This document shows, piece after piece, positions 1 to 5,727 of a stretch of DNA of 7,156 bases. Below the pieces are notes generated by a model. The model had not been told where the DNA came from and did no database searches. It worked only from the letters and a program-made list of their open reading frames with translations. Within the stretch, counting starts at the first letter, position 1. Every line of letters starts with the position of its first letter. The DNA is from CAZLWA01 sp964563165 (lineage in GTDB: Bacteria > CLD3 > SB21), in NCBI GenBank assembly GCA_964563165.1, contig CAZLWA010000029.1, positions 1 through 7,156 of the forward strand. Reading direction: 5' to 3'. The position numbers and the translations under genes are program-made.

Positions 1-27
1 TCTATCGTAGCTAAAAAGTCGGCGTGA
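1..27 (+). CDS. C-terminal tail of a truncated upstream reading frame, unidentified
   Basis: The first frame reads SIVAKKSA and then TGA at 25-27. Only eight residues are visible, so neither identity nor coding status can be decided. The reason to suspect a real gene end is that the TGA overlaps a GTG at 24-26 that opens another frame (GTGA), the arrangement seen between translationally coupled genes. It could equally be chance, or the two frames could be one gene broken by a frameshift. Confidence 0.2.
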   Translation, partial: SIVAKKSA

Positions 28-128
28 GCAAACGTGTGCGCAGTGTTATCGGCGGTGCGCCGTTGCTCAAAGAACCAGAGTATCAAACTATCACGGAAGC
101 CAATCGTACCAAATTATTCCTGGACTGA
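24..128 (+). CDS. Short 34-residue reading frame or frameshifted gene tail, unidentified
   Basis: From GTG at 24 the frame runs 34 codons to TGA at 126-128. It starts VSKRVRSVIGGAPLL and ends TEANRTKLFLD. The frame is closed upstream by TAA at 12-14. No Shine-Dalgarno sequence lies at a proper distance, but the GTGA overlap with the preceding frame would allow coupled translation. The composition (a GGAP turn followed by a charged helix-like end) looks protein-like, and the end resembles the C-terminal helix of a larger enzyme more than a free small protein. One explanation is that it is the last part of the gene entering from the left, displaced by a one-base indel near position 25. No family is recognised. 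Confidence 0.3.
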   Translation: MSKRVRSVIGGAPLLKEPEYQTITEANRTKLFLD

Positions 129-234
129 GCTCAGAATCACATAAACACGAACCTTTCGTGAGCGACAACGAAAACTTCAAAAGCAAAACGAATTCAGCCA
201 TTATTCCAAAAGCGCATCGCCGATAACTTGTGCA

Positions 235-251
235 TACACGCATTGCGTGTA
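235..251. repeat. 17-bp perfect palindrome (8-bp arms, 1-base centre), copy 1
   Basis: TACACGCATTGCGTGTA has 8-bp arms that pair perfectly around T243. It matches 13 of 17 positions of the sequence at 271-287 in direct orientation. The centres are 36 bp apart. It lies 39 bp beyond the stop codon of the minus-strand response regulator. No T-run follows on either strand, so a classical intrinsic terminator is not evident. The symmetry and size suit a dimeric protein binding site, but no gene starts next to it. Confidence 0.6.
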
Positions 252-270
252 ACTTTCAAAAACAGTGGTG

Positions 271-287
271 TATGCGCATGGCGTATA
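271..287. repeat. 17-bp imperfect palindrome related to 235-251, copy 2
   Basis: TATGCGCATGGCGTATA pairs at 6 of 8 arm positions around T279. It keeps the core CGCATNGCGT shared with copy 1 (CGCATTGCGT and CGCATGGCGT). It ends two bases before the response regulator stop codon at 290-292. It is either a second half of a two-site operator or a degenerate copy of a short dispersed repeat. Confidence 0.5.
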
Positions 288-289
288 TT

Positions 290-1081
290 CTACTTCTTCT
301 CTTTTTCAAATTGCGCGAGCAGTTCGTTGACGCTGGTATTGGTGAAGTCGAATGAACTTTTGTTCGAGGGCTCTTTCATAGCGGTGATCACCTGGCTGAG
401 CAGGTTGATCGTTTTGGTGATCTTCAGGCAGCCGATCAGGCAAACTTCGATCAGTTTTTTTACGCTCTCCGTTTTGGCCGGGTCGCACAGCTGCGCGCGG
501 CCCTGGATCGGCGCCGTGGCATTATTGATATGATGGGAGATCGCGATCAGGGTCTGCTCAAGCGTTTTGATCCGCTCCAGTTCTTTTTCGCGGAGAATGA
601 GCTCGGCACGCAGTTTTTTCAGCTTGAGCATCGAAACTATCCGTGCGCGCAGTTCGGTCAGATTATAAGGTTTGGTCAGATAGTCGTCCGCGCCTTTTTC
701 CAGCCCGGCGATCTTATCGGGCATTTCATTTTTAGCCGTGATAAGCACGATCGGCGTCATTTCAATTTCCGGATCGCTGCGCACCTGCTCGCAAAATTTG
801 AACCCGTCCATTTTCGGCATCATCACGTCGCTCAGTACGAGATCGTGATGCCGATGCTTCAACAGGCGCAGCCCCTCTTCGCCGTCCTGGGCAATATCCA
901 TCTCGTAACCGTGCTTGGTAAAAAACAGTTTCAGTATTGCTACCGCATCGGCGTCGTCTTCAATGATCAGGATGCGTGTGGCGTGGGGCGGCAGGGGATC
1001 CTTCGGAATGAACCGCGCGGAAGGCTTGGAAATCTTTTTTCGAATTTTCGGCGCTGATTTTTTGAGCGATTTTCCGGCCAT
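290..1081 (-). CDS. Response regulator: receiver domain plus kinase-like DHp hairpin, no ATPase domain
   Basis: This 263-residue cytoplasmic protein begins with a Lys-rich tail (1-34), followed by a CheY-like receiver (about 36-155). All receiver key residues are present: acidic pair D42/D43, phosphoacceptor D85 in LVLSDVMMPKMDG, T115 in LITAK, and K137 in LTKPY. A charged helix (about 155-172) leads into ISHHINNATAPIQGRAQL (181-198), which resembles the H-box of histidine kinases (typically HEINNPL). This puts H183 at the phosphoacceptor position, with H184 replacing the usual acidic residue. A second helix (about 203-245) completes a DHp-like hairpin. The protein ends with no N, G1, F or G2 boxes, so it cannot phosphorylate itself from ATP. 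No DNA-binding domain is present. The start is the only ATG after an in-frame stop at 1118-1120; no clear Shine-Dalgarno is seen. It is divergent from the HEAT/UPF0182 operon. A phosphorelay or scaffold role is inferred. Confidence 0.9.
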   Translation of the reverse strand: MAGKSLKKSAPKIRKKISKPSARFIPKDPLPPHATRILIIEDDADAVAILKLFFTKHGYEMDIAQDGEEGLRLLKHRHHDLVLSDVMMPKMDGFKFCEQVRSDPEIEMTPIVLITAKNEMPDKIAGLEKGADDYLTKPYNLTELRARIVSMLKLKKLRAELILREKELERIKTLEQTLIAISHHINNATAPIQGRAQLCDPAKTESVKKLIEVCLIGCLKITKTINLLSQVITAMKEPSNKSSFDFTNTSVNELLAQFEKEKK

Positions 1082-1278
1082 GAGCGTGGGGAAACTTAAA
1101 TTGACTTTTAACGATAATTATGATATTTTGAACGAAATTTTTACTGAAATTGGATTGAAAAATAATATCATTTTTAATCGAAATTAGCAAGGTTATTTCT
1201 ATATTTGATGCATTAACCCGCAAGAAAAATCCCGGCGATGCGGACCCGCCGCCTCCCCGGAACAAAGAAAGCAGCTCT
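1082..1278. promoter_or_regulatory. AT-rich divergent promoter region
   Basis: Positions 1094-1215 are strikingly AT-rich compared with the flanking genes, as expected for promoters serving both directions. Plus-strand candidates are TTGACT (1101-1106) with TATTTT (1124-1129) at 17-bp spacing, and TTTACT (1140-1145) with TAATAT (1163-1168), also at 17 bp. A perfect Bacteroidota-type -7 box, TATATTTG, sits at 1200-1207 but has no TTTG at the expected upstream distance. An imperfect hairpin (1153-1162 with 1171-1179, one bulged G) lies in the middle. The last 60 bases turn GC-rich. No minus-strand promoter stands out. Promoter choice cannot be settled from sequence. Confidence 0.45.
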
Positions 1279-1282
1279 ATGA
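1238..1282 (+). CDS. Possible 14-codon leader ORF overlapping the HEAT gene start (ATGA)
   Basis: ATG at 1238 opens a frame reading MRTRRLPGTKKAAL. Its TGA at 1280-1282 overlaps the ATG of the next gene at 1279-1281. The peptide is very basic. No good ribosome binding site precedes it. Because the downstream gene also has only a weak Shine-Dalgarno (GAAAG at 1267-1271), translation coupled to this leader is conceivable. A chance ORF is the simpler explanation. Confidence 0.2.
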   Translation: MRTRRLPGTKKAAL

Positions 1283-2640
1283 GACGTTTTATTTTGAAAT
1301 ATCTTTTTCCCGTTTTGGTTTTTGTTTTTGCCGAAGCCTGCCGGAAACCAACCGAATACGCCAAACTGCCGCCGCAGCAGATGATGATCCGTTTCAGCTG
1401 GCAGGCGTTTGACCTCGGACTTAAGGATAAAAGCGATTTCGTCAAGATCGCCGCCATCCAGGCCCTGGGCCGGATCGGCAACCGCACCGCGATCGAAGCG
1501 ATCGGAACGGTAGACAATGGCGGTAAACCGCCCGTCGTCAAAGCCTGCGTGTCGACGCTGTCCCACCTTCACGACAGCAGCGCGTTTCAGGCCCTGCTCC
1601 AGTATTCCAAATCGTCCGATTTTAGCGTGAGGGGACAGGTGGTTGCCGGGCTGGCAAAAATGCACGATCTGTATCCCGACTCGCTCGTTGCGCGCCTGCT
1701 CAGGAAAATTTCCGCCGAAACCGACAGCGTCAAAGGAGACACGCTGCTGTACGATTCGACCGAAATTGCACAGGACAAATTAACATTAAAATTGAAGGTC
1801 GGCATTGCGCTGATGAAATTGCGCGATTATTCCGGCAAGTCACAGTTCGAACGCGTTGCCAAACAACTTCCCCAGCAAACGAAGATCTCCCTCATTAATG
1901 CGATCCAGGAAATCAACCCGCCGAATGCTTCGAATTTACTTCAAAGTTTTCTGAACGATCGCTCGGATTATGTGCGCTCCAAAGCCGTGGAGGCTCTGGG
2001 AAAAACGGATTCGCAGGACGCACCCGCAGCGCTCAAGAGAATCCTGAACGGCGACGGAGCTGAAGAGGTCCGCGTGAATGCCGCCATGGGACTGTTAAAG
2101 ACCGATGAATCGACGGCGATCGCGTATCTGCTGAAATCGCTGGATAGCCCGGACGACGATTTTCGAAGCAAAATCATTCTGGCCCTGGGCGAAGTCCGAT
2201 CGAACGCATCGAGGGAAAAAGTTTTGCCGGTGCTGAGAGAACTGATCAAGGATCCGTCGGATTGGACCCGGATTTCTGCGATCGGCGCGCTGGGCAGTCT
2301 CAAGGATTACGACGCGGCTCCAATGATGGAAAATGCGCTGAGAGATAAATCGCAGGAAGTCAGGGAAATCGCACTGGGCGTGCTTTCGAGGTTCAAGGGT
2401 AAATTGATGCTCGAAAGCCTGAAAAAATACGCCAAGGACGAACAATATTCCATGCGCTCGGTGGCTCTGGCCGGATTGGGAAGCATCGAGGATACGCCGC
2501 TGCAAAACGATGTCGTTTTGCCGATTCTGTTCGAGCGATTGAAAAATGATGAGGAAATGATCGTGCGCATGCGCGCGGCTTTCACCATACTGGATATTTT
2601 ATCGGACCGTAAATTCACTAAAAAGAACATGAAAATGTAA
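1279..2640 (+). CDS. HEAT-repeat exported protein, probable lipoprotein
   Basis: The 453-residue product begins with MRRFILKYLFPVLVFVFAEAC: a basic start, a hydrophobic stretch (4-18), and a cysteine at 21. This suggests a lipoprotein signal, although the -3 to -1 residues (AEA) are an atypical lipobox. From about residue 48 to 445 the protein is a run of roughly eleven helical repeats of the HEAT/PBS-lyase type. Clear units include FVKIAAIQALGRIG (54-67), YVRSKAVEALGKTD (231-244), VRVNAAMGLLKTD (264-276), DFRSKIILALGEVR (294-307), WTRISAIGALGSLKD (329-343), VREIALGVLSRF (361-372) and MRSVALAGLGSIED (392-405). Repeats near 140-225 are more degenerate. Such solenoids bind other proteins; no catalytic motif is seen. 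Its stop is 16 bp before the UPF0182 gene, so the two are very likely cotranscribed. Function is unknown; a periplasmic scaffold for the membrane neighbour is inferred. Confidence 0.85.
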   Translation: MRRFILKYLFPVLVFVFAEACRKPTEYAKLPPQQMMIRFSWQAFDLGLKDKSDFVKIAAIQALGRIGNRTAIEAIGTVDNGGKPPVVKACVSTLSHLHDSSAFQALLQYSKSSDFSVRGQVVAGLAKMHDLYPDSLVARLLRKISAETDSVKGDTLLYDSTEIAQDKLTLKLKVGIALMKLRDYSGKSQFERVAKQLPQQTKISLINAIQEINPPNASNLLQSFLNDRSDYVRSKAVEALGKTDSQDAPAALKRILNGDGAEEVRVNAAMGLLKTDESTAIAYLLKSLDSPDDDFRSKIILALGEVRSNASREKVLPVLRELIKDPSDWTRISAIGALGSLKDYDAAPMMENALRDKSQEVREIALGVLSRFKGKLMLESLKKYAKDEQYSMRSVALAGLGSIEDTPLQNDVVLPILFERLKNDEEMIVRMRAAFTILDILSDRKFTKKNMKM

Positions 2641-2646
2641 TAAACC

Positions 2647-2650
2647 GGAG
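2647..2650 (+). promoter_or_regulatory. Ribosome binding site of the UPF0182 gene
   Basis: GGAG lies six bases before ATG 2657, within the 16-bp gap after the HEAT gene stop. It is the clearest Shine-Dalgarno in the window and fixes this start. The gap has no terminator-like structure, which supports a two-gene transcript. Confidence 0.75.
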
Positions 2651-2656
2651 AATCGT

Positions 2657-5437
2657 ATGCGCCGTTTGATCATTTTGGGTATCGCCGCCATTTTCGTTTT
2701 TTTCGTTATAACAAGCTGGGTGGATTTCTACAGCGAATGGCTGTGGTTTGAATCCCTGGGTTATGACAAAACATTTTGGACGATCTATACGACGGAATAC
2801 GTGGTCGGCGCCATTTATTTCCTGATTTTTTGGACCTTCGTCGGCGCCAATGTATTCATTGCCGGCCGTGTCAAACCGGCGTTCATGACGACATCGGACG
2901 ATCCGTTTCAGCAGGTGATCAGTTCGGCGACGGCTGCGAAACCGACGAAATACGTGTTCTTCGGCATACTGCTGTTTGTGAGTTACGTCATGTCGGCGTC
3001 ACCGGCGGCAAAGTGGATGCGCGTTCTTCAATTTTTTCAGCATGATCCGTTCGGTCAAACGGATTCGGTCTTTAACAAAGACCTGGGATTCTACGTTTTT
3101 GAATTGCCGTTCTACGAAAGCGCCATTAATTGGGTTTTCGGCCTCCTGATGGTTTCCATCATAGCCGTCGCGGCGGTTCATGTTTTTAAGAAATCTATCG
3201 GGCTGCGTCCGCAGGGGATCAGCTTCAGCATACAGGCCAAACGCCATATCCTGCTGCTGATCGGCCTCATATTACTGCTGTACGTTTTTGATTATCATTA
3301 CAGTGCCTATAATATTTTATACAAAGACAACCAGATTTTTATCGGCGCGGGTTACAGCGACGTGCATGCCGCGCTGACGGGATACCAGATCATGATGGGG
3401 ATTGCCGCGCTGGGCTGCATCGGTACGCTGGTCAGCGCTTTCCGCGGCACTTGGAAGATCATGGTGTGGAGCGTCGCCCTCCAATTTGCCGCAGCCTTTC
3501 TGGCGCTGAATATGTATCCGTCATTGATTCAGCGGTTTGTTGTTAAGCCGAATGAACTGGAAAAAGAAAAACCGTACATCGAGGAGAATATTCGCCAGAC
3601 ACGCCGTGCGTACCAGCTCGATAAGATCGTCGAACAGGATTTCAAATACGACCTAACGCTTACCGCCAACGATATCAAGGCGAATAACACAACGATCAAG
3701 AACGTCACCTTATGGGATTACCGCCCGCTGAAAGATTCGTATTCCCAGCTCCAGGAGATCCGGCCGTATTATACTTTCAACGACGTGGATATCGACCGCT
3801 ACATGGTCAACGGCGAATACCGGCAGGTCATGCTCTCCGCCCGGGAGATCAATTTGGAAAAAATAGGAAGCAATTGGATCAACAAAACTTTTATCTACAC
3901 GCACGGGCACGGCATTGTGATGAGCCCCGTCAATGTGGTCACGACGGAAGGCCAGCCTGAATTTTTCATGAAGAACATTCCACCGGAAACGTCGATCCAG
4001 TTGAAATTGGACCGGCCGGAAATCTATTTCGGCGAAACGCTGACCCTCGACGATTATATTATTGTCAAAACCACGAAAGAAGAATTCGACTATCCGCTGG
4101 GCGAAAAAAATCAGCACACCTTTTATAAGGAAGACGCCGGTGTGAGCATCGGCACGACGTGGCAGAAGCTTTTATTCGCGATCCGGTTCGGTAAATTTAA
4201 TCTGCTGCTCAACGATTATATTCAAGCCACGAGCAAGATCATCTATTACCGCAACATTGCCGAGCGTGTTAAAAAGATAGCCCCGTATCTGAGATATGAC
4301 AAGGATCCGTATATGGTCGTTGAGAACGGCCGTCTGTATTGGATCTACGACGCATTCACCACATCGGATCAGTTTCCGTACGCCAAAACATGGTCTGAAA
4401 AGACCAATGAACGATTCGGCTTTTCAAGGTCCTTCAATTACATTCGCAATTCAGTCAAAGTCGTTATTGACGCCTACAACGGCGTCACGACGTTTTACAG
4501 TTTCAATCCTCAGGAGGACCCGCTGATCCGCGTTTATTCAAAAATTTTTCCGGGCGTCTTCAAACCGATTACGGAGATGCCGGATTTCTTAAGAAAGCAT
4601 TTACGCTACCCTCAGGATTTTTTTGATATCCAAGCGAACCTGTTTACCGTGTATCACGTCGAAGATGCCAATGTATTTTTTAACCGCGAAGACAACTGGA
4701 ATATCGCGGAAGAAAAATACGGCGACCAGGTGCAGCGTATGGAAAGTTATTATGTGATCATGAAACTGCCCGACGAGAAAAAAGAAGAATTCCTGCTGAT
4801 GATTCCGTTCACGCCGAACGGCAAAACGAATATGATCGCGTGGTTTTGCGCACGCAGCGACGGCGATAATTACGGAAAACTGCTGACGTATAAATTTCCA
4901 AAAAGCGAATTGGTCTACGGACCGATACAGGTAGAGAGCCGCATAGACCAGACGCCGGAGATTTCCGAGAAGCTGACGCTGTGGAATCAGCAGGGCTCGC
5001 GCGTTACGCGGGGCAATCTGCTGGTCATACCAATCCTGAATTCGATCGTCTATGTCGAACCGTTATATCTGCAATCCAGTCAGAGCAAATTGCCCGAATT
5101 GAAAAAAGTGATCGTCGCCTATGACAATCGTATTTTCATGGAAGATAACCTGGAATTGTGTCTCGAAAGGATCTTTGGCGGCAGCACCGGAGAATTCAAT
5201 TCGGAAAAAATGACCTTGGATTTGACCGAAGAAGGCAAGGCTGCTCAGACTTCCAAGAATGTTTCCGGCGGTTCTTCCGAAGGGCTGAAAGCGGTGCGCG
5301 ATCTCTCCCGCTCGGCTATGGACAATTATGGCAATGCGCAGGACGCGTTGAAAAAAGGCAACTGGACGAAATACGGCGAATATTTGGAAAGATTGAAAAG
5401 AGATTTGGAAAAACTGGTTGAGAAAACGAATCAGTGA
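2657..5437 (+). CDS. UPF0182 family (DUF-type) integral membrane protein
   Basis: This 926-residue protein is full length for the UPF0182 family (Pfam PF03699), whose function is unknown. Seven hydrophobic segments are visible at about 4-20, 46-68, 98-116, 157-177, 196-212, 242-262 and 267-287. A large soluble part, predicted to be outside the cytoplasm, follows. Family hallmarks are QRFVVKPNE...EKPYIEENI..TRRAY (292-319), DAYNGVTTFYSFNP...DPLIRVY (about 604-627), HLRYPQDFFDIQ (about 647-658), a VFFNREDNWNI stretch (about 673-683), GPIQVESRIDQTPEIS (about 754-769), WNQQGSRVTRGNL (about 775-787) and YVEPLYLQS (about 798-806). A Ser/Gly-rich linker (about 868-876) precedes a charged C-terminal helical pair, where NWTKYGEYLERL matches the usual family ending. 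No truncation or frameshift is seen. The upstream HEAT lipoprotein gene is a likely operon partner. Family identity is secure, but the biochemical role is not known. Confidence 0.93.
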   Translation: MRRLIILGIAAIFVFFVITSWVDFYSEWLWFESLGYDKTFWTIYTTEYVVGAIYFLIFWTFVGANVFIAGRVKPAFMTTSDDPFQQVISSATAAKPTKYVFFGILLFVSYVMSASPAAKWMRVLQFFQHDPFGQTDSVFNKDLGFYVFELPFYESAINWVFGLLMVSIIAVAAVHVFKKSIGLRPQGISFSIQAKRHILLLIGLILLLYVFDYHYSAYNILYKDNQIFIGAGYSDVHAALTGYQIMMGIAALGCIGTLVSAFRGTWKIMVWSVALQFAAAFLALNMYPSLIQRFVVKPNELEKEKPYIEENIRQTRRAYQLDKIVEQDFKYDLTLTANDIKANNTTIKNVTLWDYRPLKDSYSQLQEIRPYYTFNDVDIDRYMVNGEYRQVMLSAREINLEKIGSNWINKTFIYTHGHGIVMSPVNVVTTEGQPEFFMKNIPPETSIQLKLDRPEIYFGETLTLDDYIIVKTTKEEFDYPLGEKNQHTFYKEDAGVSIGTTWQKLLFAIRFGKFNLLLNDYIQATSKIIYYRNIAERVKKIAPYLRYDKDPYMVVENGRLYWIYDAFTTSDQFPYAKTWSEKTNERFGFSRSFNYIRNSVKVVIDAYNGVTTFYSFNPQEDPLIRVYSKIFPGVFKPITEMPDFLRKHLRYPQDFFDIQANLFTVYHVEDANVFFNREDNWNIAEEKYGDQVQRMESYYVIMKLPDEKKEEFLLMIPFTPNGKTNMIAWFCARSDGDNYGKLLTYKFPKSELVYGPIQVESRIDQTPEISEKLTLWNQQGSRVTRGNLLVIPILNSIVYVEPLYLQSSQSKLPELKKVIVAYDNRIFMEDNLELCLERIFGGSTGEFNSEKMTLDLTEEGKAAQTSKNVSGGSSEGLKAVRDLSRSAMDNYGNAQDALKKGNWTKYGEYLERLKRDLEKLVEKTNQ

Positions 5438-5445
5438 ATTTGCTC

Positions 5446-5576
5446 GTAAACAGATTTAACAGATTTAACATAACCACGGAGGCACTGGGACACGGAGTTT
5501 CAGTATCCAAAAAATCTCAGTGGCTCTGTGTCTCTGTGGTCATATTCGTCTTTCACAATCCGTTAAATCTGTTTAC
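5446..5576. repeat. 131-bp nested inverted repeat with two pairs of arms
   Basis: The outer arms, 5446-5465 and 5557-5576, are 20 nt and complementary at 19 positions. Inside them, 5473-5497 and 5516-5540 are complementary at 19 of 25 positions, rising to 22 if G-U pairs are counted. The loop is 18 nt (5498-5515). The left outer arm runs into a tandem duplication of AGATTTAAC (5452-5460 and 5461-5469). The inner arm motif (CCACGGAGGCAC and its partner GTGTCTCTGTGG) resembles intergenic repeats known from many environmental bacterial genomes; this comparison is from memory. The element starts 8 bp after the UPF0182 stop codon. It could stabilise or end that transcript, but no T-run follows. 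No ORF or transposase is present. Confidence 0.8.
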
Positions 5577-5727
5577 TGCAGGTTTCTTTTAGAATTAAAA
5601 TGATACCGATATTAAACCTCGTACTCCAAATGCCGATAGGGAATTTTCCATTCACGATCTGAATGATCAAGATATTCTTAATCGGATTTTAGGCGCGTCC
5701 TTACAGAGCGGCGCCGAATTTGCCGAG
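5577..5727 (+). other. tldD upstream region with probable missing N-terminal coding sequence
   Basis: The tldD frame is open from 5599 (after TAA 5596-5598) to 5727 and has no ATG, GTG or TTG. Yet its translation near the gene (ILNRILGASLQSGAEFAEVY, 5674-5733) reads like a TldD N-terminus, where a helix precedes AEVYIE. In the +1-shifted frame, ATG 5600 and ATG 5630 open a short frame of 20 codons ending at TGA 5660-5662. Adding one G at 5639-5641 would join ATG 5630 (MPIG) to EFSIHDL in the tldD frame. Other options are a rare ATT start at 5650, eight bases after AGGG (5638-5641), or CTG at 5659. No promoter stands out. Confidence 0.5.

Larger units (their letters stand above)
129..289. other. 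Gene-free stretch between convergent genes
   Basis: No convincing frame is seen on either strand. A perfect 6-bp hairpin with a three-base loop lies at 146-160 (CACGAA/TTCGTG) but has no T-run after it on the plus strand. The stretch lies downstream of both the short left-edge frame and the minus-strand response regulator, so both genes should terminate here. The two palindromes annotated separately at 235-251 and 271-287 are its main structures. Confidence 0.6.

Noticed and set aside
146..160. Hairpin CACGAA/TTCGTG as an intrinsic terminator
   Set aside because: The stem is only 6 bp and no T-run follows, so terminator function is not supported.
228..533. 101-codon plus-strand frame
   Set aside because: It mostly lies opposite the response regulator C-terminus, has no family features and no ribosome binding site; a shadow frame.
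530..1057. 175-codon plus-strand frame antisense to the response regulator
   Set aside because: It is rich in F, H, R and Q, as expected from reading the opposite strand; the receiver motifs are clearly on the minus strand.
960..1541. 193-codon minus-strand frame crossing the divergent promoter region
   Set aside because: It overlaps two well-supported genes on opposite sides and includes the AT-rich promoter stretch; no recognisable motif.
2095..2505. 136-codon minus-strand frame opposite the HEAT repeats
   Set aside because: Reverse-strand shadow produced by the regular repeat codons; composition unlike a real protein.
3710..4117. 135-codon minus-strand frame inside the UPF0182 gene
   Set aside because: It is fully covered by conserved UPF0182 coding sequence on the plus strand.
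5446..5576. Insertion sequence with terminal inverted repeats
   Set aside because: There is no transposase coding capacity and no obvious target duplication beside the outer arms; at most a non-autonomous element.
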